From: Odobenus rosmarus divergens
Lineage: Eukaryota > Chordata > Mammalia > Carnivora > Odobenidae
DNA length: 64,000 nucleotides
Assembly: GCF_000321225.1 (NCBI RefSeq)
Contig: NW_004450480.1
Coordinates: 1,693,025 to 1,757,024 of the forward strand
Direction: 5' to 3'
The translations under genes were made by a program, and so were the position numbers. Below, one piece after another: positions 1-10,229 of this stretch (its first letter is position 1; each line of letters starts with the position of its first letter). Under the pieces are notes generated by a model. The model saw only the letters and a list, made by a program, of their open reading frames with translations. It did no database searches and was not told the DNA's origin.

Positions 1-121
1 TGCAAAAGCTTTTTATCTTGATGAAATCCCAATAGTCCATTTTTGCCCTTGCTTCCCTTGCCTTTGGCGATGTTTCTAGGAAGAAGTTGCTGCGGCTGAG
101 GTCGAAGAGGTTGCTGCCTGG
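1..121 (-). mobile_element. L1 fragment (ORF2 3' region, antisense)
   Basis: The text matches the antisense of the carnivore/mammalian L1 ORF2 3' region (the stretch reading 'ttgcttcccttgcctttggcgatgt' in type, then 'gaagttgctgcggctgaggtc'). It runs off the left edge of the window and stops abruptly where a SINE begins near 122. It cannot encode anything by itself. Recognition is from memory of the family. Confidence 0.75.
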
Positions 122-286
122 GGAGGGAGAGAATCTTAACCAGGCTCCACACTGAGTGCAGAGCATTAAGTAGGCTCCACACTGTGTGCAGAGCACAATG
201 CAGGGCTCCATCTCATGACCCTGAGATCATGACCTGAGCTGCAATCAAGAATCAGACGCTCAACCGACTGAACCACCCAGGCACCT
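122..286 (-). mobile_element. SINEC (tRNA-Lys-derived SINE), older subfamily, antisense
   Basis: Reverse-strand reading gives the SINEC head (GGTGCCTGGGTGGTTCAGTC) at 286-267 and the older 'tcttgattgcagctcaggtcatgatctcagg' body. No A-tail is kept at the 122 end. The segment AGGCTCCACACTG(A/T)GTGCAGAGCA occurs twice in tandem at about 140-196, an internal duplication within the copy. Confidence 0.85.
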
Positions 287-334
287 CAAGATTGGATTTT
301 CTGACTCAGCTTTATTCTCTGGAGATCCCTGTAA

Positions 335-470
335 AATGTTGCATGTATCAGTAGTTTCTTCCTCTTTATTGCTGAGTCAGATGCAAGGATACAGACTTAC
401 TGTAGTTTACTTAATCATCAGCCTGCTAAAGGACATCTGAGGTGTTTCCAGTTTTGGGCTATTAAAAATA
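335..470 (-). mobile_element. Old L1 fragment (ORF2 3' end, antisense), left piece
   Basis: Antisense L1 text: 'gcatgtatcagtagtttcttcc', then 'aaaggacatctgaggtgtttcc' and 'gggctattaaaaataaagg'. It is interrupted by a later sense L1 3' end and resumes at 1076 with the 'ggataaatgcccaggagtgc' segment, so 335-470 and 1076-1150 were one element. Bases 287-334 are unassigned. Confidence 0.75.
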
Positions 471-479
471 AAGGCACTA

Positions 480-1075
480 AGCATTATTTACAATAACTGA
501 GATGTGGAGGCACCCAAGTGTCCATTGATAGATAAATGGATAAGGAAGATGTGGTGTACATATGCAATGGAATATTACATAGGCACAAAAAGGATGAGAT
601 CTTGCTATTTACGACAACGTGGATGAAACTAGAAGGCATTATACTAAGTGAAATAAGTCAGACAGAGAAAGATAAATACCATATGATTTCACTCACATGT
701 GGAATGTAAAAAACAAAACAAATGAATAAACAAACAAAAAGCAGAATCAAACCTATAAATACAGAGAACAAACTGATGGTTGCCAGAGGAAAGGGGGAGT
801 GGAGGAATGGGCAAAATGGGTGAAGGAGAGTGGGAGGTATAGGCTTCCAATTATGGAATGAATAAGTCATGGGAATAAAGGATACAGCATAGGGAATATA
901 GTCAGTGGTATTGTAATAGGGTTGTATGATGACAGATGGTGGCTACACTTGTGGTGAGTGTAGCATAACATATAGAGAAATTAAATCACTGCATTGTACA
1001 CCTGAAACTAACATAACATTGTGTGTCAACTATACTGAGAGTAAAAAAAAAACTAAAAACTAAAAAAAAAAAAGC
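480..1075 (+). mobile_element. L1 3' end (terminal ORF2 and 3'UTR), sense, nested
   Basis: It begins in the classic end of ORF2 ('agtgtccattgatagataaatgg', 'aatggaatattacat'). It continues through 'agtgaaataagtcagacagag' and the 3'UTR ('gcattgtacacctgaaactaac') and ends in A-rich tails at 1046-1072. It is 5'-truncated and inserted into an older antisense L1. An imperfect target duplication (GGCACTAAGCATT versus AGCTACTAAAATCATT) flanks it. It has no coding capacity. Confidence 0.85.
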
Positions 1076-1150
1076 TACTAAAATCATTTTGTATTCACTT
1101 TTCCAGGATAAATGCCCAGGAGTGCAATTGCTGCACCTTATAGTAATTGC
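1076..1150 (-). mobile_element. Old L1 fragment (antisense), right piece
   Basis: This continues the L1 interrupted at 470 ('ggataaatgcccaggagtgc', then 'aattgctgcacc'). It stops where the TTTC microsatellite begins. Confidence 0.7.
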
Positions 1151-1151
1151 A

Positions 1152-1177
1152 TTTTTCTTTTCTTTTCTTTTTTCTTT

Positions 1178-1227
<50 letters not shown>

Positions 1228-1334
1228 TTTTTCTTTTTCTTTCTTTCTTTCTTTCTTTCTTTCTTTTTCTTTCTTTCTTTTTCTTTCTTTCTTCCTGCTT
1301 TTCATTTCTTTTTTTCTTTTCTTTTCCTTTCTTA
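1152..1334. repeat. (TTTC)n microsatellite, about 180 bp
   Basis: Tandem TTTC with imperfect TTTTC and TTCC units. It is the longest simple repeat in the window. It is open in many frames, giving Phe/Leu/Ser-rich or, on the other strand, Lys/Arg/Glu-rich spurious reading frames. Confidence 0.95.
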
Positions 1335-1359
1335 GTAGATGCTCTGGGCTCATGTTGTA

Positions 1360-2370
1360 TGTTTCCCACCTGAGTTCTAGAATCAGCTATTTCTCCAAAG
1401 GTCCCTGGTTCTTGCAATGGAGGACAGTATTAGAAACCAAGATCTGGGGGCACCTGGGTGGCTCAGTCGTTAGGCGTCTGCCTTCGGCTCAGGTCATGAT
1501 CCCGGGGTCCTGGGATCGAGCCCTGCATCGGGCTCCCTGCTCAGTGGGAAGCCTGCTTCTCTCCCTCCCACTCCCCCTGCTTGTGTTCCCTCTCTTGCTG
1601 TCTCTCTCTGTCAAATAAATTTTAAAAAATTAAAAAAAAAAAAAAAAGAAACCAAGATCTGGGAGGTACATGTGCTCATTGGTACTGAGGTATGGTTTTT
1701 AGGTCCTTTCAACTTACAAACCAAGGAAATACATATGTGTAGACTAATGCCTGTATGTACACATATCTCAAAATATTTATACATATAAGTATCTGTATCC
1801 CTATTAGATTAAACATGAATTCACACTGTGTCCAATTCTAATTCATTATCACATATATGATTAGAGCTTCCTCCCCCTTCCTTATGTCTAAAATCTCCTT
1901 CTAACAGCAGGAAACCTGACTCCCATCATTTGCCATCCATTTACCTTATTGTTATTTCCAGCAAACATTTTGAAGGTATCAGAATTGTTAACCAGTACCA
2001 GTGTAGAAAATAACTTTATCAACCAGAGTATAGGATTTATATATGGGTTCTCTTTCTTTCATCTTAAAGAGTCCACACATTTCTGCTTACCTAGATCAGT
2101 TCCTTTCCCCAACCCCTTCAGTGAGTTGTATACATTGGCAGTGCACTCAGATTGTTTTGTCACACTCTTCATTTTATTCTGTAATTTACTGACCCCCTAA
2201 ATGTTTTTTTATTTGCGAAAATGAGGTTCATTCTTTGCGTTGTAAAGTTCTATGTATTCTAAAAAACACACTGTGTCATATATCCACCATTACACTATGT
2301 TACACAATGGTTTTACCACCTAAAAATCCCCTGTGCATTTGCAATCCACTCTGCTTCCCGTTGAAAACCT
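1360..2370. repeat. Ancient interspersed repeat, family not resolved
   Basis: Text such as 'gaaaccaagatctggg' and 'tgagttgtatacattggcagtgc' is familiar to me as repetitive in mammalian genomes, probably an old L1 5' portion. I cannot name the family with confidence. It is split by a SINE at 1449-1646. No coding signal is seen in it. Confidence 0.4.
1449..1646 (+). mobile_element. SINEC with perfect 17-bp target-site duplication
   Basis: The head is GCACCTGGGTGGCTCAGTCG. It has an A-box-like region, the B-box-like GGGATCGAGCCCT at about 1511-1523, a CT-rich 3' part (CCCACTCCCCCTGC) and an A-tail. AGAAACCAAGATCTGGG occurs at 1432-1448 and again at 1647-1663. The perfect duplication and intact tail mark a fairly recent L1-driven insertion. 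Confidence 0.97.
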
Positions 2371-2374
2371 GGCA

Positions 2375-2810
2375 AGCTGTAGGAGTGCTGATGCTGCTGA
2401 CTCTGTCTTTGGCCCTCCGTCTTATTCAGGCTAGTTCAGTGACTGCCCTTGGGGCTACATGTTCCAGGCCCCTGGGAGGTTAATGTATGCCCAGGTGGGA
2501 ACGAGGGAAGACTTGTTCTGATCTTCCCTAAAATGGCAGAGAGAAGGCTCTGCTTTAAATATCTAGCGGAGATCAAACTCACACACAGGTGACATCCCTG
2601 TAGATAACTACATTTTGACCTCATCCCCATGCCCCTTGCTCTATAAAACCTGTGGCTTGAGGACCTCATGGGTGGGGAGAATACCTGTGTTGTGCCTGGA
2701 TCACTTGTCTGCCCGGCCAGTAAGTTAGCGGGAATAAAACTGTAAACAGTATGGAGTGGCTTGCTTCATTTTCCTAGTCTCAAAGTGCCTTCTCAGTCTG
2801 CAGGATAGTT
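2375..2810 (+). mobile_element. Possible solo LTR of an endogenous retrovirus
   Basis: The block is GC-richer than its surroundings. It has a TATA-like TATAAAA at 2642-2648 and, about 90 bp downstream, the polyadenylation signal AATAAAA at 2733-2739, the order expected for an LTR U3-R-U5. No clear TG...CA ends or target duplication could be fixed, and no internal viral genes are present. It could instead be an unrelated old promoter-like repeat. Confidence 0.38.
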
Positions 2811-2830
2811 TACTGTCCCTCCTCCACCTT

Positions 2831-2860
2831 CTTTCTTCTTCTTCTTTTTTTAAAAGATAT

Positions 2861-2891
<31 letters not shown>

Positions 2892-3061
2892 GAGCATGCA
2901 CAATCAGTGGGAGGGGCAGAGGGAGAGAGAGAATCTCCAGCAGACTCCCCTGCTCAACGCGGAGCCCAACAGGGTGACTCCATCTCATGATCTTGAGATC
3001 ATGACCTGAGCCAAAATCAAGAGTCAGATGCTCAGTGGACTGGGCCACCCAGTTGCCCGCA
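2831..3061 (-). mobile_element. SINEC, antisense, flanked by TCCTCCACCTT
   Basis: It has an A-tail remnant as TTTA repeats at 2857-2892, followed by an antisense SINEC body of the older 'atcaagagtcagatgctc' type. The target duplication TCCTCCACCTT is at 2820-2830 and 3062-3072 (11 bp, perfect). Confidence 0.95.
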
Positions 3062-3114
3062 TCCTCCACCTTGTAACACAAGCCCTGATCTTTTTACTGT
3101 TTTTGCCTTTAATG

Positions 3115-4690
3115 TTTTAAAATTGCAGTCATGACTTATGTAGACTTTTCATATTGGCTTTGTTCATTAAACAGCATATACTTAAGATTCATCCAAGCCC
3201 TTGTTTTTTTGCCCTAGTAGCTCATTTTTGTAAATCACAGAATAATATTCTATAGTATGGATATACCACAGTTTGTTCCTTCATTCAACTGTTGAAGGAC
3301 ATTTTGGTTGCTTCCACCAATGGGCTGTTATGAATAAATCTGCCATAAATATTCATGTGCAAGTTTTTGTGAGGCCATAACTTTTCAAATCAGTTAGGTA
3401 AATACCTAGGAGCACAATCACTGGATCCTATGTTAAGACTGTTTTAGTTTATAAGAAACTGCCAAGCTGTCTTTCAAAGTGACTCTATCATCTTTGTATT
3501 CCCACCAGTAATGAGATAGAGTCCCTGTCATTCCACATCCTCACCAGCAATTGGTATTGTCAATTTAAGCCAAATGTATGTTTCATATCACTGTTTTAAT
3601 TTGCATTTCCCTAATGACAAATGATGTTGAGTACTTTTTCATATTCTCATTGGCCATCTGTATGTCTGCTTTAGCGAGGTGTGTGTTCCATGATTTTGTC
3701 CACTTTTAAGTTGAGTTGTTTCTTATTGTTAAATTTTAAGAGTTCTTTGTATATTTTGAATACAAGTTCTTTATCATATTTTCTGCAAGCATTTCTCACA
3801 GACTTCACTTATGTTCTAATTTTAACAGTATCTTTTGCAGAGCAGAAGTTTTTAATTTAATTTAATTTAATTTAATTTTTTTAAAGATTTTATTTATTTA
3901 TTTGACAGAGAGAGACAGCGAGAGAGGGAACACAAGCAGGGGGAGTGGGAGAGGGAGAAGCAGGCTTCCCGCGGAGCAGGGAGCCCGATGTAGGGCTCGA
4001 TCCCAGGACCCTGGGACCATGACCTGAGCCGAAGGCAGACACTTAACGACTGAGCCACCCAGGCGCCCCAGAAGTTTTTAATTTTAATAAGAAGGAAGTC
4101 TATTTTATCAAAATTTTTCCTCATGGTTTATGCTTTTTGTGTTCCATCTAAAACCTTATTACCAAGCCCAAGGGCACACAGATATTCTTTAATGTTTTCT
4201 TCTAAAAGTCTTATAGTTTCTGCATTTTACATTTAGGTGTATGATACATTTTCAGTTGATTTTTGTGTAAAGTTAAGGTCTGTATCTAGCTTTATCATCA
4301 TATTTATTATTGTTTTTGTTTGGTTGGTTGGATGGGGTTTTTTTGCATATGGACCTCCACTTTTCTAGTACCATTTGTTGAAAACAGTACCCTTTCTCCA
4401 TTGAAGTGCCTTTGCACCTCAGTCAAATATAAACTGACTATACCTGTGTGGGTCTAGTTCTGGACTCTTTTCTATTCCATTGATCTGTTCGTTCACCAAC
4501 ACCATACTGTCTTGATCATTGCAGCTTTATATCAGCTCTTGAAATAGGATAGTGTAAGTCCTCTAGCTTTGTTGTTCTTCAGCATTGTATTGGTTTTTCT
4601 AGGTCTTTGTCTTTTCTTATAAACATTAGAATCAGTTTGTCGATATCTACATATATTACATATATATTATGTCCAGAGTTTTTAGTTGTA
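3115..4690 (-). mobile_element. Old L1 (ORF2 3' half and 3'UTR part, antisense), split by a SINE
   Basis: It follows the antisense L1 order throughout: 'ggctgttatgaataaatctgcc', 'ggtaaatacctaggagcac', 'tttgcatttccctaatgac', 'agttctttgtatattttg', 'accatttgttgaaaacag', 'ccatactgtcttgatcattg'. A SINE at 3859-4069 divides it. Many indels and stops show that it is long dead. The homology fades into unrecognised sequence after about 4690. Confidence 0.85.
3859..4069 (-). mobile_element. SINEC, antisense, inserted in the L1
   Basis: A complete antisense SINEC with a (TTTA) tail and a CGCCTGGGTGGCTCAGTCG head on the minus strand. The target duplication AGAAGTTTTTAATTT is at 3844-3858 and 4070-4084. 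It belongs to the subfamily with the 'gggaacacaagcagggggagtgggag' (antisense) 3' part. Confidence 0.97.
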
Positions 4691-4699
4691 ATTGGAGGA

Positions 4700-5510
4700 A
4701 TAGTGAAAGGCACATCTACTTCATCTTGCCATAAGCAAAAGTCCCTCCCAATTTTTTGTTTTTATATTCTACTTCTAAGTACCATCCACGCACACCACAT
4801 TTTATATCCTTTTTTTATATCTCAGTGTCTCCCATTTTTATAGCCTCTTCTGTATATCTCAGTGTTTCCCCTATATTCTTGCATTTATGCTTTGATAATG
4901 TTCTTGCATTCATGAGGGATTCTTGCATTTTTCTTTATGGTCTCCTTAGAAGTGAGTACTACCTCACATTTTCAGAACACTCAATGATGCTTTTGGTTGA
5001 AATTATTTTCTTCTTCATGGAAATATTTTATGGAAAATGTATTTTTACATCTTGAACCATTTGCTGTTCTTTGCCACAGATTTCATGTTACACATTTCTG
5101 TTGATACTGTTCTAGAATTTTTCTTACCACTCCTAATGGATTGGGTGGTTATTTGCAGGAGATTTGCTGTGGTGTTGAGAGTTTAGGATGGGGAAGAGCT
5201 CGGGATGACCTCCAGGTTCACAACCAGAAAGCTCTCTCCTCTGTTACCACAGAGACAAATATGCATATATGCTCTTCCTAAAAACATAGTGCGTCCATGT
5301 GATTATTTATAGAGGCCCACCTCACCTACTTCTCTGAACCAAACCAGGTCAGAGTTGTTCTATTGCCAGCCCTGTCTACTTCATTTTCTGCCCACTTGCT
5401 GCTCATACACGATATGAAATTTTTTTCACCACAGGGTGAGGCTCTCCTTTTCAGGAAATGTATTATTGTTAACTCTTGCTGATAGCTACTTTTGCCGGGT
5501 CCTCTCAGTG
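4700..5510. other. No recognised feature
   Basis: Pyrimidine-rich, low-complexity-leaning sequence. The longest frame here (99 codons, 4756-5055) is rich in Phe, Ser and Ile and has no recognisable domain, so I treat it as non-coding. Confidence 0.5.
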
Positions 5511-5512
5511 CC

Positions 5513-5544
5513 GTTTTTTTGTTTTTGTTTTTGTTTTTGTTTTT
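5513..5544. repeat. (TTTTTG)n short tandem repeat
   Basis: About five TTTTTG units. No adjacent element clearly explains it as a tail. Confidence 0.9.
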
Positions 5545-7000
5545 AATTCTCCTCACCTTTTCCCAGTCTAAGCTGTCTTTGGCAGATCATCTATACATTG
5601 TAAATGGAGTTTGTAGACAATTCAGCCCCCTGTCTTCATGTTGCTCTTATATGATTTCCGAGAAGAGAAGGTAAAAAAAGTGCTGACTTAAGGAGACATT
5701 TTCATAGTGGAAAATTTTAACCTGCACTTATTGAGTACCTAATGTTTCAGTCTTTCATTTTCATACTTCAAAAGAATCAAAAGAAGATGATATTGGAAGA
5801 TGAGACAACAAAGAACATGTTGATAGTGTTTGTTCAGGGGTAACAATTTTCAATTGGCAATTTAGCCTTCATCAAAATACTTTCTAGAGAATTCACAGAA
5901 AGTTTTTTTGAGTTAAGTAGGCATTGTCTCCAGTTCATTCTTTGACTAGTTGGTGATTTCAGGTAAAGCGCCTTCAAAATTTCTACATGAAGCATTTATT
6001 ATATGTTGGAATGAAGTTATAAATGCCCTGTACACTAATTGCTATCACTTCTCATGAACTCCAACATAATGCTTATGTTGGAAGACTAAACTGGTGTGCT
6101 TATTTTAGAGTGTCTGTTTTATTAGGAAAGAAACGTTCTACACATATAATGGTGCTATGTAATTTGACTGAATCCATCAGACACCTTGTCATAGAGGGAT
6201 TTTTATAGGTCCTTCTGTGACAAAATGGGACTTTGGCACACGGCAAGAGGTGCCACTTATTTTTCAGTATTGATGCTAGGATTCCTACCTCACTACCTCT
6301 TTCAGGAGGCAAAAGAGAAGAGTTTATATGCTTTTCTTCATCCAGAAACATGTTCTTGGTCCAACCCACTATTAAAAGTTTGGAAGCTACAGAAAATTAT
6401 ACATAGTAGATAAAGATCATCTACAAATTTTTCCTCAGACAAGCCAGATTGTTAATGTTTTAGAATATTTCTGTGCATCTTTTTCTGTGGATTTCAACTT
6501 CTTTGGCATCAGGCTTTCCATGTAATTTTTGTTTGTTTGTTTGTTTTTGGTTTAATAGTAAATGTTATTAAGTGCTCTTTAAAATCTTTACAAATATCAT
6601 TCTAATAACCGAATTAATATTCTTATCCAATCTTGTTGAAAACACAAAACTAGACAACAAGAAAGCAAAGGCATGTCTTTCTTGGATAGCAAGATGTATC
6701 ATAAAAATGTCAAGCATCCAAAACTTAATGCATTAGTAAATTACAATCTCAATTAGAAGTCTAGAAGTTCCTTTAAAGTATTTTTGAAAAGAGTGAAGGG
6801 AAAAGGTGAAATGCTCTATATATCCATGTGGAAGACTAAATGTTCAAAATATCTAAAAATTATATTAAAAATTGCATGAGGTGATTCATTTCTAGAAATT
6901 AAAATATACTATAATTTAGTATACTCAAAATATTAAGGGATTAGCATTAGAACAAATATATCTGTGGGAAAATACGCTTGAGTATACTTTGAAAATTAAA
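5545..7000. other. No recognised feature
   Basis: AT-rich single-copy-looking sequence with a small GTTT run at 6529-6546. Faint MIR-like words near 5720-5760 and 6550-6610 are too weak to call. Confidence 0.5.
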
Positions 7001-7178
7001 AAAAATTGAAGATGGTACTTTGATTCAGTAGAAAAAGAGTGGCTTACTTATTAAATGTGCTTTCACAACTGGCTATCCATCTGGATAAACAGTGGTCTTG
7101 GATCCCCACCTCACCCAATAAACAGAAATAAATTCCAGATGGATCAAAAGGTTAAATGCTTTCTTAAAAAAATCAAAA

Positions 7179-7368
7179 ACCTGGGTGGCTCAGTTGGTTA
7201 AACGTCTGCTTTTAGCTCAGGTCATGATCCCAGGGTCCTGGGATCAAGTCCCGTGCCGGGCTCCTCACTCAGCAGGGAGTCCACTTCTCCCTCTCTCTGC
7301 TGCTACCCCTGCTTGTGCTCTCTCTCTCTCTCTGACAAATAAATAAATAAAATCTTTAAAAAAAAATA
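7179..7368 (+). mobile_element. SINEC lacking its first bases
   Basis: It starts at CCTGGGTGGCTCAGTTGG without the usual GGGGCAC, so the copy is slightly 5'-truncated. It ends with TC repeats, AAATAAATAAATAAAATC and an A-tail. The likely target duplication is imperfect: AATCAAAAACC before, AATAAAAAACC after. Confidence 0.93.
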
Positions 7369-7866
7369 AAAAACCCGATAAGAAAATTTAGGAAAATATT
7401 TTTATAACTTCAGGGTGAAGTAAAGTAATTTAAGCAAGACAGAAAACTCAGGGCCATAAAAGAAACCTATAAATCCATAAAGGTATTTTTGCATGTTAAA
7501 GTACGCCAAAAACCAAGTCAAAAGACAAAGGATAAACTGGAGGAAAATGTTGTAACACATATGACAGAAAAAGAATATTAGCCAAAATACTATAAAATAC
7601 CTTTGATTATATGAGCAAAAGGCATGTGCGCCAATAGAAAAATGATCATGGAATATAAATAAACAATCGACAGAAGAGGAAATTCAGAAGACCCGTAAAC
7701 ATATGAAAGAACACTTTATTTCATTAGTAACGATAAGATATTACTTTTCACCCCATCAGACTGGCAAAAAATTTAATAAAGTGCTGGTGAGTACATGGGA
7801 GGGGGACATTTTCAGACATTGCTGGTGGGAATATTTATTGGTATAGACTTTAAAAAGTGATATGGA

Positions 7867-8050
7867 GGGGCCCCTGGGTGGTTAAGCATCTGCCTTTGGC
7901 TCAGGTCATGATGTTGGGGTCCTGGGATCGAGCCCTGCATCGGGCTCCCTGTTCGGTGGAGAGCCTGCTTCTCCCTCTCCCTGTTGCTCCTTCTCCCTGT
8001 CGGTGCTCTCTCTCTCGCCCTCTTTCTCTCTCCCAAATAAATAAATAAAT
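7867..8050 (+). mobile_element. SINEC with a 12-bp target duplication and an internal deletion
   Basis: AAGTGATATGGA is at 7855-7866 and 8051-8062. The copy lacks CTCAGTCG after TGGGTGG, so the A-box region is damaged and Pol III transcription of this copy is unlikely. Confidence 0.96.
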
Positions 8051-8689
8051 AAGTGATATGGAAATATGCATTCCAAATTAAAGCAGCATCCCCTTTTGCC
8101 CTAGCAACTCCACTTCTGGGAATGCTTTCTATCTAAAGCACTCTACGTAGTGATATGTATAAGGATGTTTATTTAGCATAGAGTGGCAAAACAAACACAA
8201 AAACAAACCTCTCCCCGCCCCCAAATCTTGTGATCACCCTGAATGCCGATAAATGGGAAAGTGGTTGAAATAAGGTGCGTTTCACCACTTTAGGAAATAT
8301 TCAGCTAGGAAAAAAAAATAAAAGAGTGATTTAGAACGATATCTGGTGACCCACGGTGATGTCCATGACATGGTGTTCAGTGAGACAAGCCACTTAATGA
8401 GAAATGTCTAAAGAATGATCACATTTATGTTAAAATAATGTAAAAATAAGCAATGACCAAAATGTTCTCTGCATGTGAATTGGTGCAGATAATTCAGGTG
8501 AGTAAAGAGAAAGGTGAGGAGGGATACAAACCCACCAGTAAATAGGCTAATCTTAGTGGAGTGAGAATTAGGTAGGAAACACCAAGGCAGTAACAAAATG
8601 GTATTGATTGTATGTTTTGTAAAACACAGACTATCAAATTCTGTTTTATTGTAACTTTGTACAAGTTGCATATACATGCAGCAGCACTG

Positions 8690-9290
8690 AAGTTTTCTTG
8701 GTAGAAATGGAAATTGTGGACTGGGTGATGAAATTCCAGAGAATTTTCCTTTGGGTTGTCATTGTTATTTTGATAGCAGGTTTGAGTTAAATTATTTAAA
8801 AATAATATTCATTCTTATAACCGCACAGTATTTTACTTGTGTCCAAAATTTGTACTCTGAACAACTTTGCATATAAATCATCCACATTTCAGACCATTTT
8901 CTTAGAAATGGTTTTAAAGCATAGGTATAAGACTAAAATACACAAACATTTTGAAATTTCCTAATATTTCTTGCCAAATACTTTTTAGAAATTAACTTCT
9001 AGCATACTATTCAGGTTTTAGAGAATAATGCTTCCAAGTTCTATCTGCTTTTAGTCCTCTATTAGTTTCTAACTTGATCATGTTTTTCTTTTATTTTTTT
9101 GGAGAGTTTCTCATTTTTAAAATTCAAACAGTAATATATACACACTTAAAGACAGTTGTACTAATTTTACACATGCAATGTATTAGGAAAAAAAGACACT
9201 AGTTAAGAGTGATCAATAACCCCTGAACCAGAGAAAAGCAATGCTGACATTTTGATCTCTGTCTTTTCCACCATACCATGCTGGCACAAC
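8690..9290. other. No confidently recognised feature
   Basis: AT-rich. Segments near 8810-8900 faintly resemble an antisense old L1, but the match is not firm enough to call. Confidence 0.45.
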
Positions 9291-9299
9291 CCTTATCGG

Positions 9300-9476
9300 G
9301 GTAATTGACAATATTTTAAAAAATTACATAAGCATTTACTCTTAATCTGGCAATCTGATTTCTGAGAATATACCCCAAAGTGCAACGGTACAAGTATGGA
9401 ATGATACATGCATAAGGTTATTCACTGTGACATTGTATGTAATGGGGGGAAAGAAAGTAAATAACCCAAATAGCTA

Positions 9477-9480
<4 letters not shown>
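9300..9480 (+). mobile_element. Old L1 (L1ME-like) fragment, sense
   Basis: 'aatctggcaatctgatttctgagaatataccccaaag' in type, followed by 'acatgcataaggttattcac' and 'aaataacccaaatagctacc'. This is the usual ORF2 C-terminal text in a strongly diverged copy. It ends at the TA repeat. Confidence 0.7.

Positions 9481-9508
<28 letters not shown>
9479..9508. repeat. (TA)n dinucleotide repeat
   Basis: About 14 TA units at the end of the old L1 fragment. Confidence 0.92.
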
Positions 9509-9509
<1 letters not shown>

Positions 9510-9513
<4 letters not shown>

Positions 9514-9980
9514 TATCTGAATTCAAATTTAACTGGGCATCTTGTATTTTTATTGGCTAAATCAGACAGCCCTGTTTGGGAAGAAGACTCCAAAATAGAG
9601 TTTAGTGTGCAGAATGTTTATAGCAGTGTCCCTGGGTCAACACCTGCGAATACAGGAGTAGAGGGAGAAGTTATACAATGAGAAGCCAAACAATTTTAGG
9701 TGATCCCACAAGAAGCTCTAGAGCGAAAATGATCCATCGACGTCCTCTGTTATTAGGACATTGGCAGGTCTTTTTTGCCTTCCTCCTCAGTCACTGAAGA
9801 TGCTCAAGGCAGTCTCTGTGGCTGAAGCATCCATGAAGGAGCTGACACCTGACGATAATCTACTTGTATCATTTCTAGCAGCTGAGCAAAAGGTCCTCTT
9901 TCCAAGGGGAATCTAGGGGACTGATGTCTGTTTCCCTTACAGCAAAGAAAGCTAAGTGCCAAAAAATTGAATGTATGATA
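9510..9980. other. No recognised feature
   Basis: More GC-rich than its neighbours. It might hide an old LTR or DNA element, but I cannot place it. Confidence 0.4.
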
Positions 9981-9992
9981 TCTTTGATTTTC

Positions 9993-10213
9993 TTTTTTTC
10001 TTAAAGATTTTATTTATTTATTTGAGAGAGAGAGAGAGAGCAAGAGAGAACAAGAGAGAGGGCACAAGCAGGGGAGGGGCAGAGAGAGAGGGAGAAGCAC
10101 ACATCCTGCTGAGCAGGGAGCCTGAGGTAGGACTCGATCCCAGGACACTGGCATCATGACCTGAGCCAAAGGGAGGCAGACTCTTAAAACACCTGAACTA
10201 TCCAAGCACCCCT
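9993..10213 (-). mobile_element. SINEC, antisense, with an 11-bp target duplication
   Basis: CTTTGATTTTC is at 9982-9992 and 10216-10226. The tail (TTAAAGATTTTATTTATTTA) and a GA repeat lead into the antisense body and head at about 10213. The B-box region is mutated ('gacactggcatcatgacc'). Confidence 0.95.
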
Positions 10214-10229
10214 ACCTTTGATTTTCAAA

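Larger units (their letters stand above)
7005..8680 (+). mobile_element. Old L1 (ORF2 3' end and 3'UTR, sense), split by two SINEs
   Basis: It follows sense L1 order: 'aataaattccagatggatcaaaagg', 'aaagacaaaggataaactgg', 'catcagactggcaaaaa', 'ttgctggtgggaatattta', then 'gcaactccacttctgggaatg'. The later 'agtgattt...ccatgacatggtg' region fits an L1ME-type 3' end. SINEs at 7179-7368 and 7867-8050 interrupt it. Frame breaks are frequent. Confidence 0.85.

Noticed and set aside
1023..1618. Several open frames of 60-168 codons rich in Phe/Leu/Ser or Lys/Glu
   Set aside because: They are translations of the TTTC array and the neighbouring SINE, not proteins.
5715..5815. Possible antisense MIR
   Set aside because: Only 'cacttattgagtacctaatg' fits. 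The expected downstream order is not present.
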